The notes beneath the pieces were generated by a model. It was not told the DNA's origin and made no database searches. It saw only the letters and a list, made by a program, of their open reading frames with translations. Below, piece after piece: positions 36,401 to 51,100 of a stretch of DNA of 64,000 bases. Location of the stretch: contig CM038920.1 of assembly GCA_021904315.1 (NCBI GenBank), positions 16,616,001 to 16,680,000 of the forward strand, in the 5' to 3' direction. This stretch comes from Sphagnum magellanicum (taxonomy: Eukaryota > Streptophyta > Sphagnopsida > Sphagnales > Sphagnaceae). Position 1 is the first letter of the stretch. The number at the start of each line of letters is the position of its first letter. Both the position numbers and the translations under genes were made by a program.

Positions 36401-39400
36401 TGCTTGGTTGATGTGGAGTTTAAAATTACTTTTACATTAAACTTTTAATACATTATGACTGTAATATGTACAATTTGAAAGCACATACTTTTTTTTTAAC
36501 CCTCCACTAACTTGATTTTTTTTAAAAATCAATATTTGATTTACTTTTGTCTACTTGCAACTAATTTTTTAGAACCCACATGTTTGTGCAAGTAGATTCA
36601 TTTCTTAATAATCTATTTAAATGCATATTAAAGATGTGATTCTTCAATATTATTATTATTATCATAAATTAAAATATTATCCATGTGTTAATCAATGAAT
36701 AATTTTTCTTAAAAATTTTCAATGCATCAAAACATACTTATAATTAACTACTTCTATGTTTTTGTGACAAGGAATATCTCAATTGTTTATTTTACCATTT
36801 TTTGCCTTGCATTACTTGCATTATACCAACCTATTAACTAGAATATAGGGTACCTAATGCATAAATGATTACTACAATGACATGTGAAATGCAATCCAAC
36901 ATTATTATTATTATTATTGAAGAAGATTATGCTCAAATAATTCAATTAGAATAATGGAGGTCTTCACCAAAGGTAATTACTATATCAACTATTACCAAAA
37001 GTGTGCTAGATTTGTAAACAAAAATGATATGGGGCAAATGTTTGTGAAGAATGTTATTACATACCCCATGGTCTATTGAAACAAAGATTATTGGATTAAG
37101 TACAATTGAACCAAATCCAAAGATTGTGTAATCAAGTATTAACATGCCAAAGACTAATTAATCAAAAAAATTATATTGAAGACTATTTAATTAGGTATAG
37201 TAGAAAAATATGACTTTTAATTAGGACACAGGTTAGCCACTAACTAAGGCATTGTTTAACCCAAAATTATTTTTTGTTGCATGTTAGAATAATTTACAAA
37301 AACATTTCAATAATCAATCAATGGCAACATTTTTAAAAATTAAGATCACATGCCAAGTCGTCACTATTGGCATTAAAGTTTTGTAAACCTACAACAAATC
37401 ATACTAAATGTGTTCAAGTTCAATAGCAATATAAAACATATGTTTCACACATGGTAAAATCCAAGCCCATAACAACTCCACAACTTTAATATAACATTTT
37501 CAGCCTTTGAATGGGGGAAAATTGCAATAAACATGGTCCTTATTATGGCATTCTATAACAACATTTTAAAAACCTTTACATATTGAAAATATTTTTAACA
37601 TGACCTTACATCAAAAGTCCACATTCATTTCTTAAATTACCATGGAATTACTTTGCACATTGTGGGCCTTATCATATTAAACAAATTACATTTCAAATAA
37701 ATTTCTTAATGTATTTTGAAGGCAACCCTCATTACAGGGACTTCATTTTCAAGCCCTCCTTAAGCCTTTTTAGGTTATTATACTACATACCTCCCAAAAC
37801 ATGGTGCATTTAATTTCGGGTTTTTATTTTGGTTTTTGGACTTAAAATTAAGATTTTCAAATTTTTAATGCTATCTAATGTTATTTGAAAACACAGTGAA
37901 TCATTTAAATTCAAATAACCATGCATATATTTATGGTATACACAATATAATAAAGTTCATTTCAAATTTCAGGTTGCACAAGGTAGTTGGTCTAATTAAT
38001 AATTCATATTAGTGTTTGAAGTAGACTTTTTGCATTGACTAAATGCATAGTGATTGTCATCTTTCATTTCAAAATGATTGTTTGTTAAAATTTCAATTTA
38101 CCACATACATGGTCAACACCTTGAAAAAACCCTAGTTATGAAATGAAAATTATCACACTTATATGGTTGACAAATGTGAGTCAAATTACATGGAATCACA
38201 TGTAAAATAGTTGTTATAAATTCCATAAAGGTTTTAAATAAATTAAATTATTTTTGGAATTTTTTACTTTTTTAATACACAATTATAGACATTGTTTTTG
38301 TACAAATATACTCCAATCCACCATTATATACATTTAAAATATTTTTTTAATTGATCAATTTATGTTCTACCATAATATGCAAAAACATTTTGAAATTCTT
38401 TGATGTTGACACAATTTAGGTTCATAAACATTCACCCAAGCAAAACACTAAAATGTGACTACATAATATGGATCACCATAGTATGCTTTCACTTAATGCA
38501 ATGGGTATGATTGTAAAAGCATAATATAAAAGTCTAAGGAATTGATAGAAAAATCCTTGTAACATCAAGATTTTGTGATTTGATGCAAGCTCATTTGGTG
38601 GGAACAAAATTCCTAGGTTTTTATGATTATCTTTCCCAAAAAAATGATTTTACATATGTACCTTATGAGTGGGAAGGCTCGTGCACCTCTTATACACAAA
38701 AAGTGTATCACCTTCCACTTTTAAAGAATAAGTGTAAGAACCTCCCACCTCTTATGCCTTGTGATCTATATATGTTTAGATTCATGATAAGTTTCATCTA
38801 ATGTTTTAAGAGTCATATATAGTCCATAGGTCTGTGACAATTTCAAAATGTGAAGTTAGATTTAGCTATTGCTCCGTCCTAGGCCTTTTAATCTAGGAAT
38901 GCCCCAACCCTATAACTTTACCCTATTCATGAGAACCTAACACAATTGTATTCACGAATGCTTCGTAGAAAAGGGGTGAATAAAGTAGCTTGAAGCCACA
39001 AGCTTTACATTAAAAAAGTATGTGCAAAGAAAGTAAAAGGAATGTGAACTTAATTCCAATAAAGCCCAAAGTTGAAAGTTGTATTGTACATAAAACTTTG
39101 TTGATGGCATTTATTTTTTAATGTGATATGTGATGGGTATCATGGAATAAAACTAGTAAAAAATGGGTTTGACATTCTATTTTTTGAAAGCACCTTTCAT
39201 AAAGTATAACAAAATTGTGTTTAATAACATGACCATTGAATTTTTTGGAGTAAAGCTTTGCTTTATGATTTTATTTTTCTTAGCCTCCTAATGAAGCATC
39301 TTAAAGATGTCTATAATATATGCATGCATTGATATGCACTATGGATGAACTACTTAAGGTACCAAATGGTTGGAAGACAAAACTTACATCACTTACACTC

Positions 39401-42400
39401 AACTCATGAAAGGTAAATAAAAAAGGTAGTTTTGTTATTCTTGGGCAATAGGAATGCAAATTCATGCCTTCATTCCCATGCTTTCAAACAAGAATAGATT
39501 AATGTTGGGTGGTTCTTTAAATCTATTGTAAATACCTAGCACTTATCAAATTAGGTATATACTGACTTAATGTGTGGGGGTGAAAATTTCAAAAACATTT
39601 GTGGGAACTATTGAAGGTTTGTCAAATAGAGAACTGTGTGACATAAATAACTAACAATAAAACATCATGGTTTTTGGCATTTGAAAACTAGATCAAAGGT
39701 TGTGAAAAATAGGTTGAAAAGGATGTCATAGGTGAGGAGGATATGAAACTAAGTCCTTATCTAATTATATGGTTTCTAACACCCTTTAGTTGTGTAATTG
39801 CCAACTATCATTTTCTAAAGAAGGTCAAATGTATCCTATTTCTTCAACTATGAGTGGGGATGCATCATCCATGGAAGGAATTGAAATAAATATCAAGGGA
39901 AGGGAGAATAACATACGTTCGTGATGATCTCAAGAATGACTATTATTCTTCTTTAAATCCTAATAATATGATCTCAAAAATCATTTACAAATTTCATTGA
40001 AGTCAAAAACTACACATTGATGTGAGTGTCATTATGTGGCATAAAGTTGGAGAATATGGATTGGAGGGTGGTGTTTGAAATGTAATACAACATGAAAAAT
40101 CAAAGAATTCCTAATTTGGAATAATTGTAAGAAGTTCAAAATTTTCCTTCATTAATGTTAATTTCATATACTTTTTTGTTCACATTTTTATATGTTCAAG
40201 ATCAAAATTTCGTCAAGCTATCATGTGAAATGTATTTGTTAAAATTGCCTATCACATTGAAATGCAAAATGAAAATTAAGCTAACACCAACCCCCCCCCA
40301 TGAAAATACACCACTTTGATTACAATAAGGAGCATCCTTAGTCTCTTTGTGTCAATTCTATATGCTACTTTTAGTGATTTATTTTGGGTTTTTTCCCATA
40401 ACTTTTCAAACCAAGGTAGGTTGGTTGAGGTGATTGGATGTTTTTTTTTAAAAAATAGCAAGGTCAAAGTAGGTTGTTCATTTTCCAAAAATAATATATC
40501 AAAGTTCATTGAATTAATTAGATGGTAATTGATTTAAACAAGATTTTTCAAAATGGCATTACCATTGTGTAATAACTTGACATTATTGATTTTCTAAGTT
40601 GTAGGAAGTTGCACAACACACATGATGAATTGGAGCCGTGATCAAAAGTTGAGAGAGGCAAACAAGTGGTTTTCAAATGACACATTCATAATTGTCAAAA
40701 AAATATGTTCAAAATTGTTGCAAGACCTTTTTATAATTAACATTATTTAAGTTCTTTAAACTAAAAGATTGTGACATGTAATTGCCTTATTTTGGGCCAT
40801 GGAATAAGTAGTATAGTTAAAATTTTGAAAGGTTTAAAGTTTTAAAAAACTGGAATTGGTAATTTTTGTAACTTTAAACCTTAGATTTTTTAAAAGTAGA
40901 ATTAAAAGTTTCTTTTTCAAATTAAAAAAATCCAAAATCAATGGTTCTTTAAAAATTTCCAAACCCACCTAAAAAATTGGAGTGAACCCCTTCTAAAACA
41001 TGCCTTTCACCTATCATGTAACCAATTTTGGGTTTTTATTAGGCATTTTTGTAGGCTATTTTTGTTATTCATGGTTTATCTATTAGTTCCACAAAAGTGG
41101 TTATATTTCAATTCGTAAGACAAATAAATGTATTTTGAATATTTTTATCAACAATGAAAATAATGTTGTATATGTTTTAGAATACCATAATTGCCAAGAC
41201 AATTTCAATTGGTGTTGGATGGCACTTTTGAAATCTAAAACCAATAAAAAAAGGTGTGACATATTTATTATTATTCTTTGATTGACTGTTCAAAAAAAAT
41301 AAATTTAAAGGGCTTCAAGCCGCTTCAACTTCCACATAGACATCAAATCATATGATAATGATCACCACTTTAAATGTTCCACAAACCTAATCATTTTAGT
41401 AGTCTATCATTATTCGATGAATCAAATAACCAAACAATGCACCTATAAGTCTGATATGCAAAACCAAATAGTTACATTGGCATAATCCATTCATAGGAAA
41501 TTGGAACTTGCTTGTTGAGATCAAAACTCTCAATATTTGGTGTCCTTTTAAACTTTAAAAACCCATTGCCTACATGGTTAACTAACATAAACCCTAACAG
41601 TTTATTTTATTCACAAGACATTTATAATCCTACTCTTGTGAAGTTCACCTTGTCGCAATTAAAAATTCCCATTCATTTTTTCTTAAGTATCGTAATTCAC
41701 AAATCCAAAAACAACAACATTCATTTGTGAAACACAAGAAAACACAAAACAATAATGGCACAAAATAATTCTTTACTAAAAACAACCTTGTCTTCACCAC
41801 TCTTGTTCATCACAACTTCATTCAACTTTTGAAAAAAACATCTCTAATTATTTTTTCCCTTTTTTCTGAAAGTAGAATATAGTTACATCTTGGAACATTA
41901 AACCAAATCCTTTTCACACATCTCCATTCCTTCATGTTTCATTTCCATGTTGTTTTGGGTTACATTAATTTTAGCCCTTGATTAGAGGTTTTACAAAATC
42001 ATATAATTGTTTTGATCCATAATTAAGGATTTAAAACATCAAAGAATTAGATTTAAAACCACCTTAAGTCATCAATTGATTTTGATTGATAATTGAGGTT
42101 TTAAAAAATAAATAAATATACTTTATATTGTTGATTATTTCATGATAATCATTTTGAAATATTTTGAAACCCTAGAATTAGAGATTACTTTTATTCTAAT
42201 AACAGTAAATAATGAAAATAAGAGGTTCTCCAATGTGAAAAATTCAAAAAACTATAACTAGAGTACTTTGGATTTTACTTTAAAATTTAAACCCTTTCCC
42301 ACTTTACATAACAACCTTGATGGAAGTTCCCATTGTTATTTTGGGGACTCCCTATTACCTATACATAGGTTTCAAGTTTTGAAATGTTTTCATCGAAGAT

Positions 42401-43244
42401 CCCACTTATGCAGTATGGGGTTGACATTATCTACATTTATCACAACTATCTAGCTTCATAGAACTCTTTAACTATTAAACTTGAGAGGGTTGTGAACCAT
42501 GCCTTCATTTCATAAGGTGTAATGCCCTAGCAACAAAACTTTTACAATATGAAACATTACTTGCTTTAACAACTTCTCGCATTCTAAGTGAAATAAACCT
42601 TTACCATAGTAGATAAATTACCAACTTGCCCAATTTTCAAATCATTTGCATTATCTTACACATTTAAAAATACACATCAATTACAAATTTACAAAGTTTT
42701 TGAAATTGCTTGGATGGATGAATACATTATCTTAAACATAAAAAATTACATATACCATACCTATTGTTGTGGTTTGGGCATAAACGCAAAAAGAAAAAAA
42801 CCTCCACACCACTATTAATTGAACATGTAGTTAAAAAAAGGGTCTTACCTTATGGAGGTTGGTTTTAAATTAAATCCTTGCTATCATATAGGTAGGTTGC
42901 ACAACTAAAATCAGATACAACACCCACAAATTATACAAAACACTTTAAAAATACAAGAACTAAAACTTACATAATTTTAAGCTAAGATCACTCACAAGCT
43001 TAAAATTTGATCCTTGTATGAGCCACACCCATCAAGGAGCTCATCGCATGTATTTAATAACATTATTTTATGGGGATTACTCATAAAAACACGTACATTT
43101 GTCTTTGTGAACACTTTCATAATAATAAAAACATAAATTTATAATATAGGTCTGTATACAAAAGCCTTATCATAAGGCTTAACACAAAATATCAACATGA
43201 ACTTATGAAAATAAATATATACATGCAAAACTCCACACATAACC

Positions 43245-43283
<39 letters not shown>

Positions 43284-43990
43284 CCTCATTCCTTTACATT
43301 TACTAAACATCCCCATTCATCAATTACAAGTTATATCACATGTTGTCCTTCTAAAACTATTATCCTTTTTATGAAGAAATCATTCAATTATTTAAAGTCT
43401 TTTTCCCTAAATCTAACAAGTTCACATAATTCACTTTCAACTACATTTATCTCAAAATAATTAACCAAATTATTCATGTTTGTTGAAGCTTTGGGCCCTT
43501 GTGCCCTTAGTCAAAAATCTTAAGAGGCTCATAGATTGAATATTTTTTTTCCATATTTAACCATTCTTCTACCCATATGCCACATTATTATTTATTTACA
43601 ATTTTTATTCGTAATAACCCATCTGGGTGTTAGAAGCACTCATTATTCAAATTTGCAACCTCAATCCAAAAAAAAAGAAAAAAAAGCAAAGAAACACTCC
43701 AAAGAACAATTTGATATTGAGTTGGTCACACATATGAGATTAAAGTGAGGTGCTATTGAGAATACCCTTGGGGAACACTTTGGGAACATGTTGAGAACCC
43801 ATTGGGAACTTGAAGAGAACAGGTTGGGAACAAAGGAAAAATGGAAAAAAAAATCAAATGTTGGGGAGTGCCTCATGTTCCAAAAATATTGGTGATGGGC
43901 CAATCAAAAGGCTCAATCTGAATATTTCAGAATTTCAACATCAGTCTTTAAATATATTAGTAATATGTTAATTGTGCTATTTTGTTGGAT
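33411..43990. other. Long AT-rich gene desert
   Basis: More than 10 kb with no recognisable gene. Frames are short and low-complexity. A (TA)n tract sits at 43250-43279. The longest open frames (for example 41512-41730 and 38580-38801) do not belong to a family I can support. Confidence 0.55.
43250..43279. repeat. (TA)n microsatellite
   Basis: About 15 uninterrupted TA dinucleotides. Confidence 0.9.
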
Positions 43991-45118
43991 TATTTCGATT
44001 TTGGGTCGAAACTGAAAACCCTAATTATGCCCTAAAAACGCTCTTCTTGCTCTGATCGAACAAACCCAACGTACTTCCTCTCTGTCTCTCTCACGCTGGT
44101 GGTACCACCTCTTTCTCCTGTCAAGGATCTCGTGTGCGTGCTCAAGGATATCCAGATGTCCTCCTTGTAGATCGTCTTCTGCTTCTCGTTGTTGTGTCGT
44201 TCTTATCAGATTTCTTTTCGTTTGTAATACGATTTGACCATAATTGAGTTCCGACAAGTCTGACAGTTTTTCTCTTTTCTTTGACAGCTTTCTTTCTGCT
44301 TACTTCTGGCCCCCACCACCCCAGGCCGGTCCCACGCTTCTTCCAAGTGCGTTCGCACACGCCATGCCGGACACGCCAGTTTTGTCGCCACACGTCATCA
44401 AGAAATGCACGGTTTGTAGTTCGTACTGTTCATTTTCATTCTCAGAAACGGAACAAGTCTTTTCTCTCTTTTCATCTGTCTCTCTTTGTTTTCATTCTCT
44501 CTCTCTATCTCTCTCTGTCTTTCCTTTGTTTTCTTTTTACTCTTGTTTGTCCTCGTTCTTGTTGTTGTTGGCTTCGAATTCGCGGAATTTCATCACATTT
44601 TCTTTTCTTACATGGATGTTGCGGCGTTGGCGGGTTTTGTACGGACAGTACAGTGAACTATTAAGTTTTTTTTATTTTCACGGGGTGCATGTGTGACTTA
44701 GGGTTTGATGAGATAGGATTGGTGCGAGATGGAGGAGAGAGTCCACTAGCTTTCTGCGAATAAGAAGTAATTTGCTGAGATTGCTGTTGTGTGATTATTG
44801 AGTGAATTTGGTTTCTTTGTGAAGGAGGATTACTTACAAAACTTTTTCAATGTTTGTTTTTCTTTCGGTGTTTTCTTGCGTTTTCTTATGGTTCTGTCAT
44901 GTGTAAGATGGTGCAATATGAGGGGTAGCATGTCAGCGGCAGATTGTTTTGAGAGTTTGGTATGAGAGTTTGGTGGTATCAAGAAGGGAGTAGTTCCAGA
45001 TGAGATATGATAGCGAGGAGTGCTTCCAGATCATGACATTGCATGTTGTTTCAGATAACATTTGAAGGAGTCAGGTACTGAGTGAGTGCATCATCAGGGT
45101 TGTAGTCAAGCTTTTGGA
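43991..45118 (+). promoter_or_regulatory. 5-prime flank and leader of the heavy-metal ATPase gene
   Basis: Composition rises sharply at about 44.0 kb. CT-rich leader-like sequence runs from 44440 to 44540 (TCTCTCTCTATCTCTCTCTG). Overlapping frames on both strands at 44021-44696 are probably non-coding. A stop codon (45083-45085) lies in frame before the chosen ATG. Transcription start and any leader introns could not be fixed. Confidence 0.35.
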
Positions 45119-48100
45119 ATGGACGGCATGCAGAACCATAGCGAGGGGGATCACTTCCTGGTGTTGGAGAATGGACGTTTTGCATATGTCTCATTGCCAC
45201 CAAAGTTCTCTACCATGGTCACAGATGAGGCACAGCTGTGCTTCACAGACCATCAGCAGACATGGGACCCCACATCCGACACATGCTGCCTTCAGGAGTC
45301 GGGCCATGTGCATGCACATGTGCACCATGGTGAGATCATTGAAGATGTTCTGCTTGAGCAGGTCAGCAAAATTTTCAGGCTGTTGTAAACTGTTCGAGGT
45401 TCCTATTCTTCTCTTCGGTCTTATTCTTGCATCTGCATCAAGCTAGTTCAATTTTTTGGACCAGCAACTTTTTGCCTGGGAATGAATGTTAGGACTAGAC
45501 TACACCAGAGTTTCTAGATCAGTACTTGGTTGGTTCTATCATTTATGTGCTGGTTCCTTTTACATGATGTCTCTTGGTTGCTGACATGCATCTTGATATG
45601 CCAGTTCAATGTTATCTGAAGGTCATTTGGGTCAGTGATATATGACTTGGATTTTGATTTTATTGTTTATCTTTGACAATCCTTTCTATGCAGAAGGTCT
45701 AGAGTGTAGAGTGCAGAGTCTAAGATTGTCGAAGAGTAACACAAATAAATCAATTTGTTTTGTAATTGGTCTGCAGTGCATGGAGGAAGCAGGGTGCACA
45801 TTGCCAATGTTCCGAGATTTGACAGGGATCTGCAACCTTGTTTCATCACACGAAGAATCTGGACATGACCATATGGATGGTTGTGCTCATGACCAGATTG
45901 CACATGGTGATCATTTTGATTGTCTTGTTCCTCTTAATGATGGCTCTTTTTTGTTGAGCCATGCAGAGGGGACTGGAGGTGGCATATCAGGTTTCATTGA
46001 ACATGGTCGTCTAGTGAAAGTTGGAAAACCACTTGGTAAACTGCAACAGCAACCCAGGCAGTTTGTTGACCTGTTCAGTTATGAAAGTCCAAGGAGGAAG
46101 GGTTATGAGAGCTTACCTCAAACAGATAATGTCCTGACAATAGATGGCCCAGACATTGTCAAAGGCGTGAAGCTGCAGCTGGACGGGGATCATACATTTT
46201 TGCCATCCCTGAGCATTGGAAGGAATGTAGTTCAGGAAGACATGGTGAAGGTGACTGTCCCTGAAAATTTCAAAGGGTCTGGATTAGGCAAGACGACCTT
46301 TGATGTGATGGGAATCTGCTGTCCAAGTGAGGTTATCTTGATCAAGAGGATGTTGGAGCCTATACCTGGTGTTGAAGAAGTATCAGTAAATGTTACTGCC
46401 AAAACTGTGACTGTGCTTCATGACAAGTTATGGGTCACAGATGGGCAACTAGGTATGCGATGCCTTCATTATCCTGTGAATACTATACTTGAAGGCAAGT
46501 TTATCAATGGCAAATTGAAATTCATGAATTTGCTGCATATGATGGTAGAGGAGGGAGTACAGCTTTGGTTGAATGGCACCACATCTTCTATGAGGCAGTA
46601 GGGTAGCATTTCAGAAAATGGACATCTCAACTGACATTCAGCACTTGATATGAATTGTTATGTGTTGTGGACATCTCAACCTAGTTGTTTTCATTTCATG
46701 AGAATATTCTAGTATATAGTTCAATCAAATGCTGGGAAGGGTGTTGACAAATCCCATGGGTCCCTTTGTGGACAGTGAAAGTTTTGAATGAAGCAAACCT
46801 GGATGCCAGTATTCACCATAGAGGTGAATGGAAAGCTGGTCGAAAATGGCCCAGCCCATGGACCATTGCTTCTGGTGTGCTTCTAGCTTTGGCCTTCTTT
46901 CAGTACCTCTGGCACCCTCTGCGTTGGGTGGCTATTGGATCTGTTGCTGTTGGGATTCCACCCCTAATTGTAAGGGGTGTGGCCAGTTTACGAAGATATG
47001 TCCTAGACATCAACATCCTTATGTTAATTGCAGGCAAGTCTAATCTCTGCTTGTCAACTGTATTAGGCTAGTTTGAGTCTGCTTATTTTCTAAAAGCTGC
47101 TCCTCTTTGAACCAGTTAAGTTTAGAGGGAAATTTATGTGTTCCAGGTGTTGTGTACCTGCATTTGCTCTTCAGTGTTCTTCTAAAAAATTTCTGAGTAG
47201 CCTTGCTAAACTGCTCAAGAAACTGATTCCTTCATAAGGTATGCAGTGGGTGGTGCAATTGGATTGGGAGACTATCTGGAGGCTGGATCAATTGTTTTTC
47301 TGTTCACCTTGGCAGATTGGCTAGAGTCAAGATCTGGTGATAAGGTCAGTATCAGGTCTATGGAAGGCCACAGACTAGAATATTTTTTGATTAGGTCTTT
47401 CTCTTTTTTGCCAGCCACAAGATCTATTGTAAGTTTTCTGAAGAAGTAAATGAGTGCCATATGTATCATGAAGAAGAATAGGGATTGCCCGCTGGAATGA
47501 AAAGTCAGCCAAAAATCCAGATCAGGGAGTATCAGAGTGTCTTCATGCAATTTCACCTGTTATTTGGCAGGCTCGGGCTGCATTAGCTTCTGTAGTGGAC
47601 CTTGCTCCCCAGACTGCTGTTCTTTCAGAGGGTGGTCGTAGAGTGCGTGTGGAGGATGTGAAGGTTGGAAGCTTACTTGCTGTAAAGGCTGGAGAGATAA
47701 TTCCTATTGATGGAGAAGTTGTCTCAGGGAAAAGTTCAGTGGATGAGAGCAGTGTAACTGGTGAATCTATGCCAGTAGAGAAGGAGGTGGGAGCAACAGT
47801 ATGGGCGGGAACATTGAACATGTCAGGTGTGCATTCCAGAATTGTACCAGGCATGGGGGTCCTGTAAAAGAAACACTCTATATTTCTTTTCAGCTTCCAG
47901 TAGTGTGAATCAAACAGCTTTAAGAGTTGTTTTGTACAATGACATTTGCTGTTGACCTTCAGAAATCTGTAGGAAAGGTGGTGTTGGTGGTGGTGGTTTT
48001 TGTGGTGTGGTAGCAAGGGAGATCCTTGCCGCAGAAATGTTGTACAGTGCTAAGGCAATTTTATTCACAGGGTTCATGACGGTAAGCACCACAGCTCTTT

Positions 48101-51100
48101 CAGAAGATTCAGCCGTGTCAAGGATGGTGAGGCTTGTTGAAGAAGCACAAAATCAACGCTCAAGCACAGAGATGCTTGTGGAGAAGATAGCAAAGTATTA
48201 CACACCTGGTATGTTGAATTGGTGCTCCTAGTATCTCATGCTTTCCAAAATGCTCTACAAATTCTTGACCTGATTCACATACCCCATCTCTGGATCTGAT
48301 CTTGACATTGGATTGTGTCTTTTGTTTCAGCTATCGTTCTAGCTGCCCTCGCAATAGGAGTGATCCCCTGGGCAGCAGGAGTGCACAATCATCGGCATTG
48401 GATTTACCTAGCTCTGGTTTTGCTGATAGTGGCATGCCCTTGCGCATTGGTGATCTCCACTCCAGTGGTTGTCACATGTGGTATTGCACAGGCTGCCCGA
48501 TTAGGGCTACTAATAAAAGGTGGAAGCTATTTGGAGGTTCTGGGTAAACTGAAGGTGGTGGCTCTGGATAAGACTGGCACCTTGTCTGAAGGGCAGTTCC
48601 GTGTGTTGGACATAGTTTCAGTTGATGCAAATTGCAGTGTTCAGCAAATTTTGTACTGGTATGCATCTTTACTTTATGTTGTGAAGGTTATGGTCTGACA
48701 GTTCGTCAGTGATGCCCTTAAGTTCATGTCATGGTTGTTTTGGTTTTGCTGGGAACTGACAGAGCAGTTACCTTTAAAAGTGTTAGTGTGCAGATTCTTC
48801 TGCAATCTTGTACATGTGTTTGACACTGATGTGAATATCACTTGAATTGGCCTTGTCATTGCAAGGAGTATCAAATAATTTCCATGAATGTCTTGAAGCA
48901 GGGATTGGTTTGCCTGTTGGCAGGCAGTCACAAGAAGGAAAAATGTTTTCCCTACTTCTTCTTCACTTGTACTGTCATGATTTGTTGAATGTGAACAACT
49001 TGTTCTCCTACTAGTGCTTATGTGGTTTGGCTCACAAGACTGGTGGTGAGAGTACTCATGATCCATGCTATTTCTTTTGCTTGTCAGGGTTGCAAGTGTT
49101 GAGAATCAAGCAAGTCACCCTTTGGCAGCAGCTTTGGTGAACTATGCTCGTCTTCATGGGGTGGAACCTTCAGATGATGTAACTGAGTTTGAACTTATTG
49201 TAGGCGAAGGAGTTTCAGGGATAGTCAATGGGCGCACCATCCACATTGGAAATGCGCGTATGGCCGCCCGGCTTGGATGGGACATAGGTAATAATTAGTT
49301 GAGAGACTATCATGAAGAAAAGTTTCATTACCCTGACATGTGATCTGACAGCACTTGGATAGTTTTATCATACATGCATCTGGGAAGAAAATGCTGCAAT
49401 ATGGATGTCTAGGTGGTATTGAGCAGAATCATGTAAAGAAATCAATAGCATATCTTTTTGAAGGGAGGAATTGATCCTCTCTAGCAGTGATCTTTGGCAG
49501 TGATTATCCTTTCTTGAGAATCATATAGAAATGTTATCAGATGGAAGCAAAGTTTATATGATTTGTACCCAAGCTTATTCTTTCTGGATTAGTGATGCTA
49601 TCCTCATTGCTTGAATTGATCTTTGTTTGTCCTGCACATTTTTTGGTCCTGTTGTTTCAGGGTTGGTGGAGATGTGGAATAGTGAGGGAGCAATGGTTGG
49701 CTGGATTGGTGTGGACAAGATTGCAGTTGGAATCTACAGTGTTGGTGACCAGCTGCGATTGGAAGCAGTGGAAGCAGTAAAAGACCTGCAGGTTGTCCTT
49801 CCTCCACAATCTTCCCTTCATGACCATTTCAATGTCCAACCTGGTTGAGATGAGAGATCTTTATCTTCTGGTTTACTGATGGATGGTCTCTGATTCAAAC
49901 TGCTCATTACTTTATCATATAACAGATGTGGGACAAAGAACAGATTGAGAACTTTTTATGATGATACCTGTGCATGGAATACTTGTTCTGCTTGACAGAA
50001 ACTTGGAATTCGAGTGGCCATGCTGACCGGTGACAGTTCTGCTACTGCTGAACATGCACATAAGAAGGTAAAGTTATGCTTTTTGATTTTTCTTACGGAT
50101 TTTGTGAAGTCCTACCACACTTATCTGATGGAAATTGAAATGTCTTTTTGGCAGTAATTATCAGGTAAATCACTCTTTTCTATGTTTTTCCTATACACTG
50201 CCTCATGATGTGTCATTGGATTCATTTTTCCAGCTTGGCGATATTGAGGTCCATGCACAGCTGCTGCCAGAAGATAAGGTCCATATTGTGAGAAACTTGA
50301 AGGCAACTGGTGTCACAGCAATGGTAGGTGATGGCATAAATGATGGACCTGCATTGGCTGCTGCCGATGTTGGGATTGCCATGGGGGTGGCAGGATCAGC
50401 AGTTGCAATGGAAACAGCTGATGTAGCACTTATGACAAACGATCTCAGAAAGTTGGCACTTGCAGTGCAGCTGGGGCAGAACTGCCGCTGGAAGATTGGG
50501 CAGAATGTGACTCTTGCTTTTGTTACAAAGTTGACAATTATTGCAGTTGCAGCAGCAGGGTATGCAACCCTTTGGGCAGCAGTTGTGGCAGATGTTGGAA
50601 CATGTCTGGTAGTGATTTTCAACAGCATGCGACTATTGAAAGAGAGAAAGAAGACTCCTCATTGCTGCTCAAAACAGAACATGGTGTCAAAGAAGCATCT
50701 GCATTCAAGATCTGGTCTTGCTTGCTGTTTAAACAGTGGAGAAGATACCAAATGTTTGGAGGGTGAGTTAGATGAAGTGTGTGAAGAAACCCCTGTGGTC
50801 CCACACAGTCACACAGGAAAGTTTTCCTGGTTTCATCATCACCACCATCACCATCACCACCATCATCATCACCCAAAGAAGCATGAAGATGAAACACAGG
50901 CTTCTTGTTGTCACAAGACTACTGTGGAAAGTAAGCACACTTCTGCACCTTGTTGTTCTAGTGCTCGGAGTGAGCAGGTGACACTTACTCCAAGAGTAAA
51001 AGTACATCGGCATGGCCACCAAAGTCATCAACAGGAGGAAATGAGTGCCTCTGAGGCTGGATGCTGTGTGAAATCAGGGTTAGAGATCAAGGCAAAGGGA

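Noticed and set aside
38580-38801. Plus frame with FTYVPYEWEGS, recalling the FTYV..WEGS part of Harbinger transposases
   Set aside because: Only about ten residues agree, and no DDE segment lies nearby. Too weak to call.
44021-44400. Minus-strand frames rich in K, R and E before the HMA gene
   Set aside because: They lie opposite the CT-rich leader region, and no splice partners or known domain were found.
50203-51031. Minus-strand frames opposite the HMA last exon
   Set aside because: They mirror the real exon (for example M/V runs opposite the His codons) and carry no family signature.
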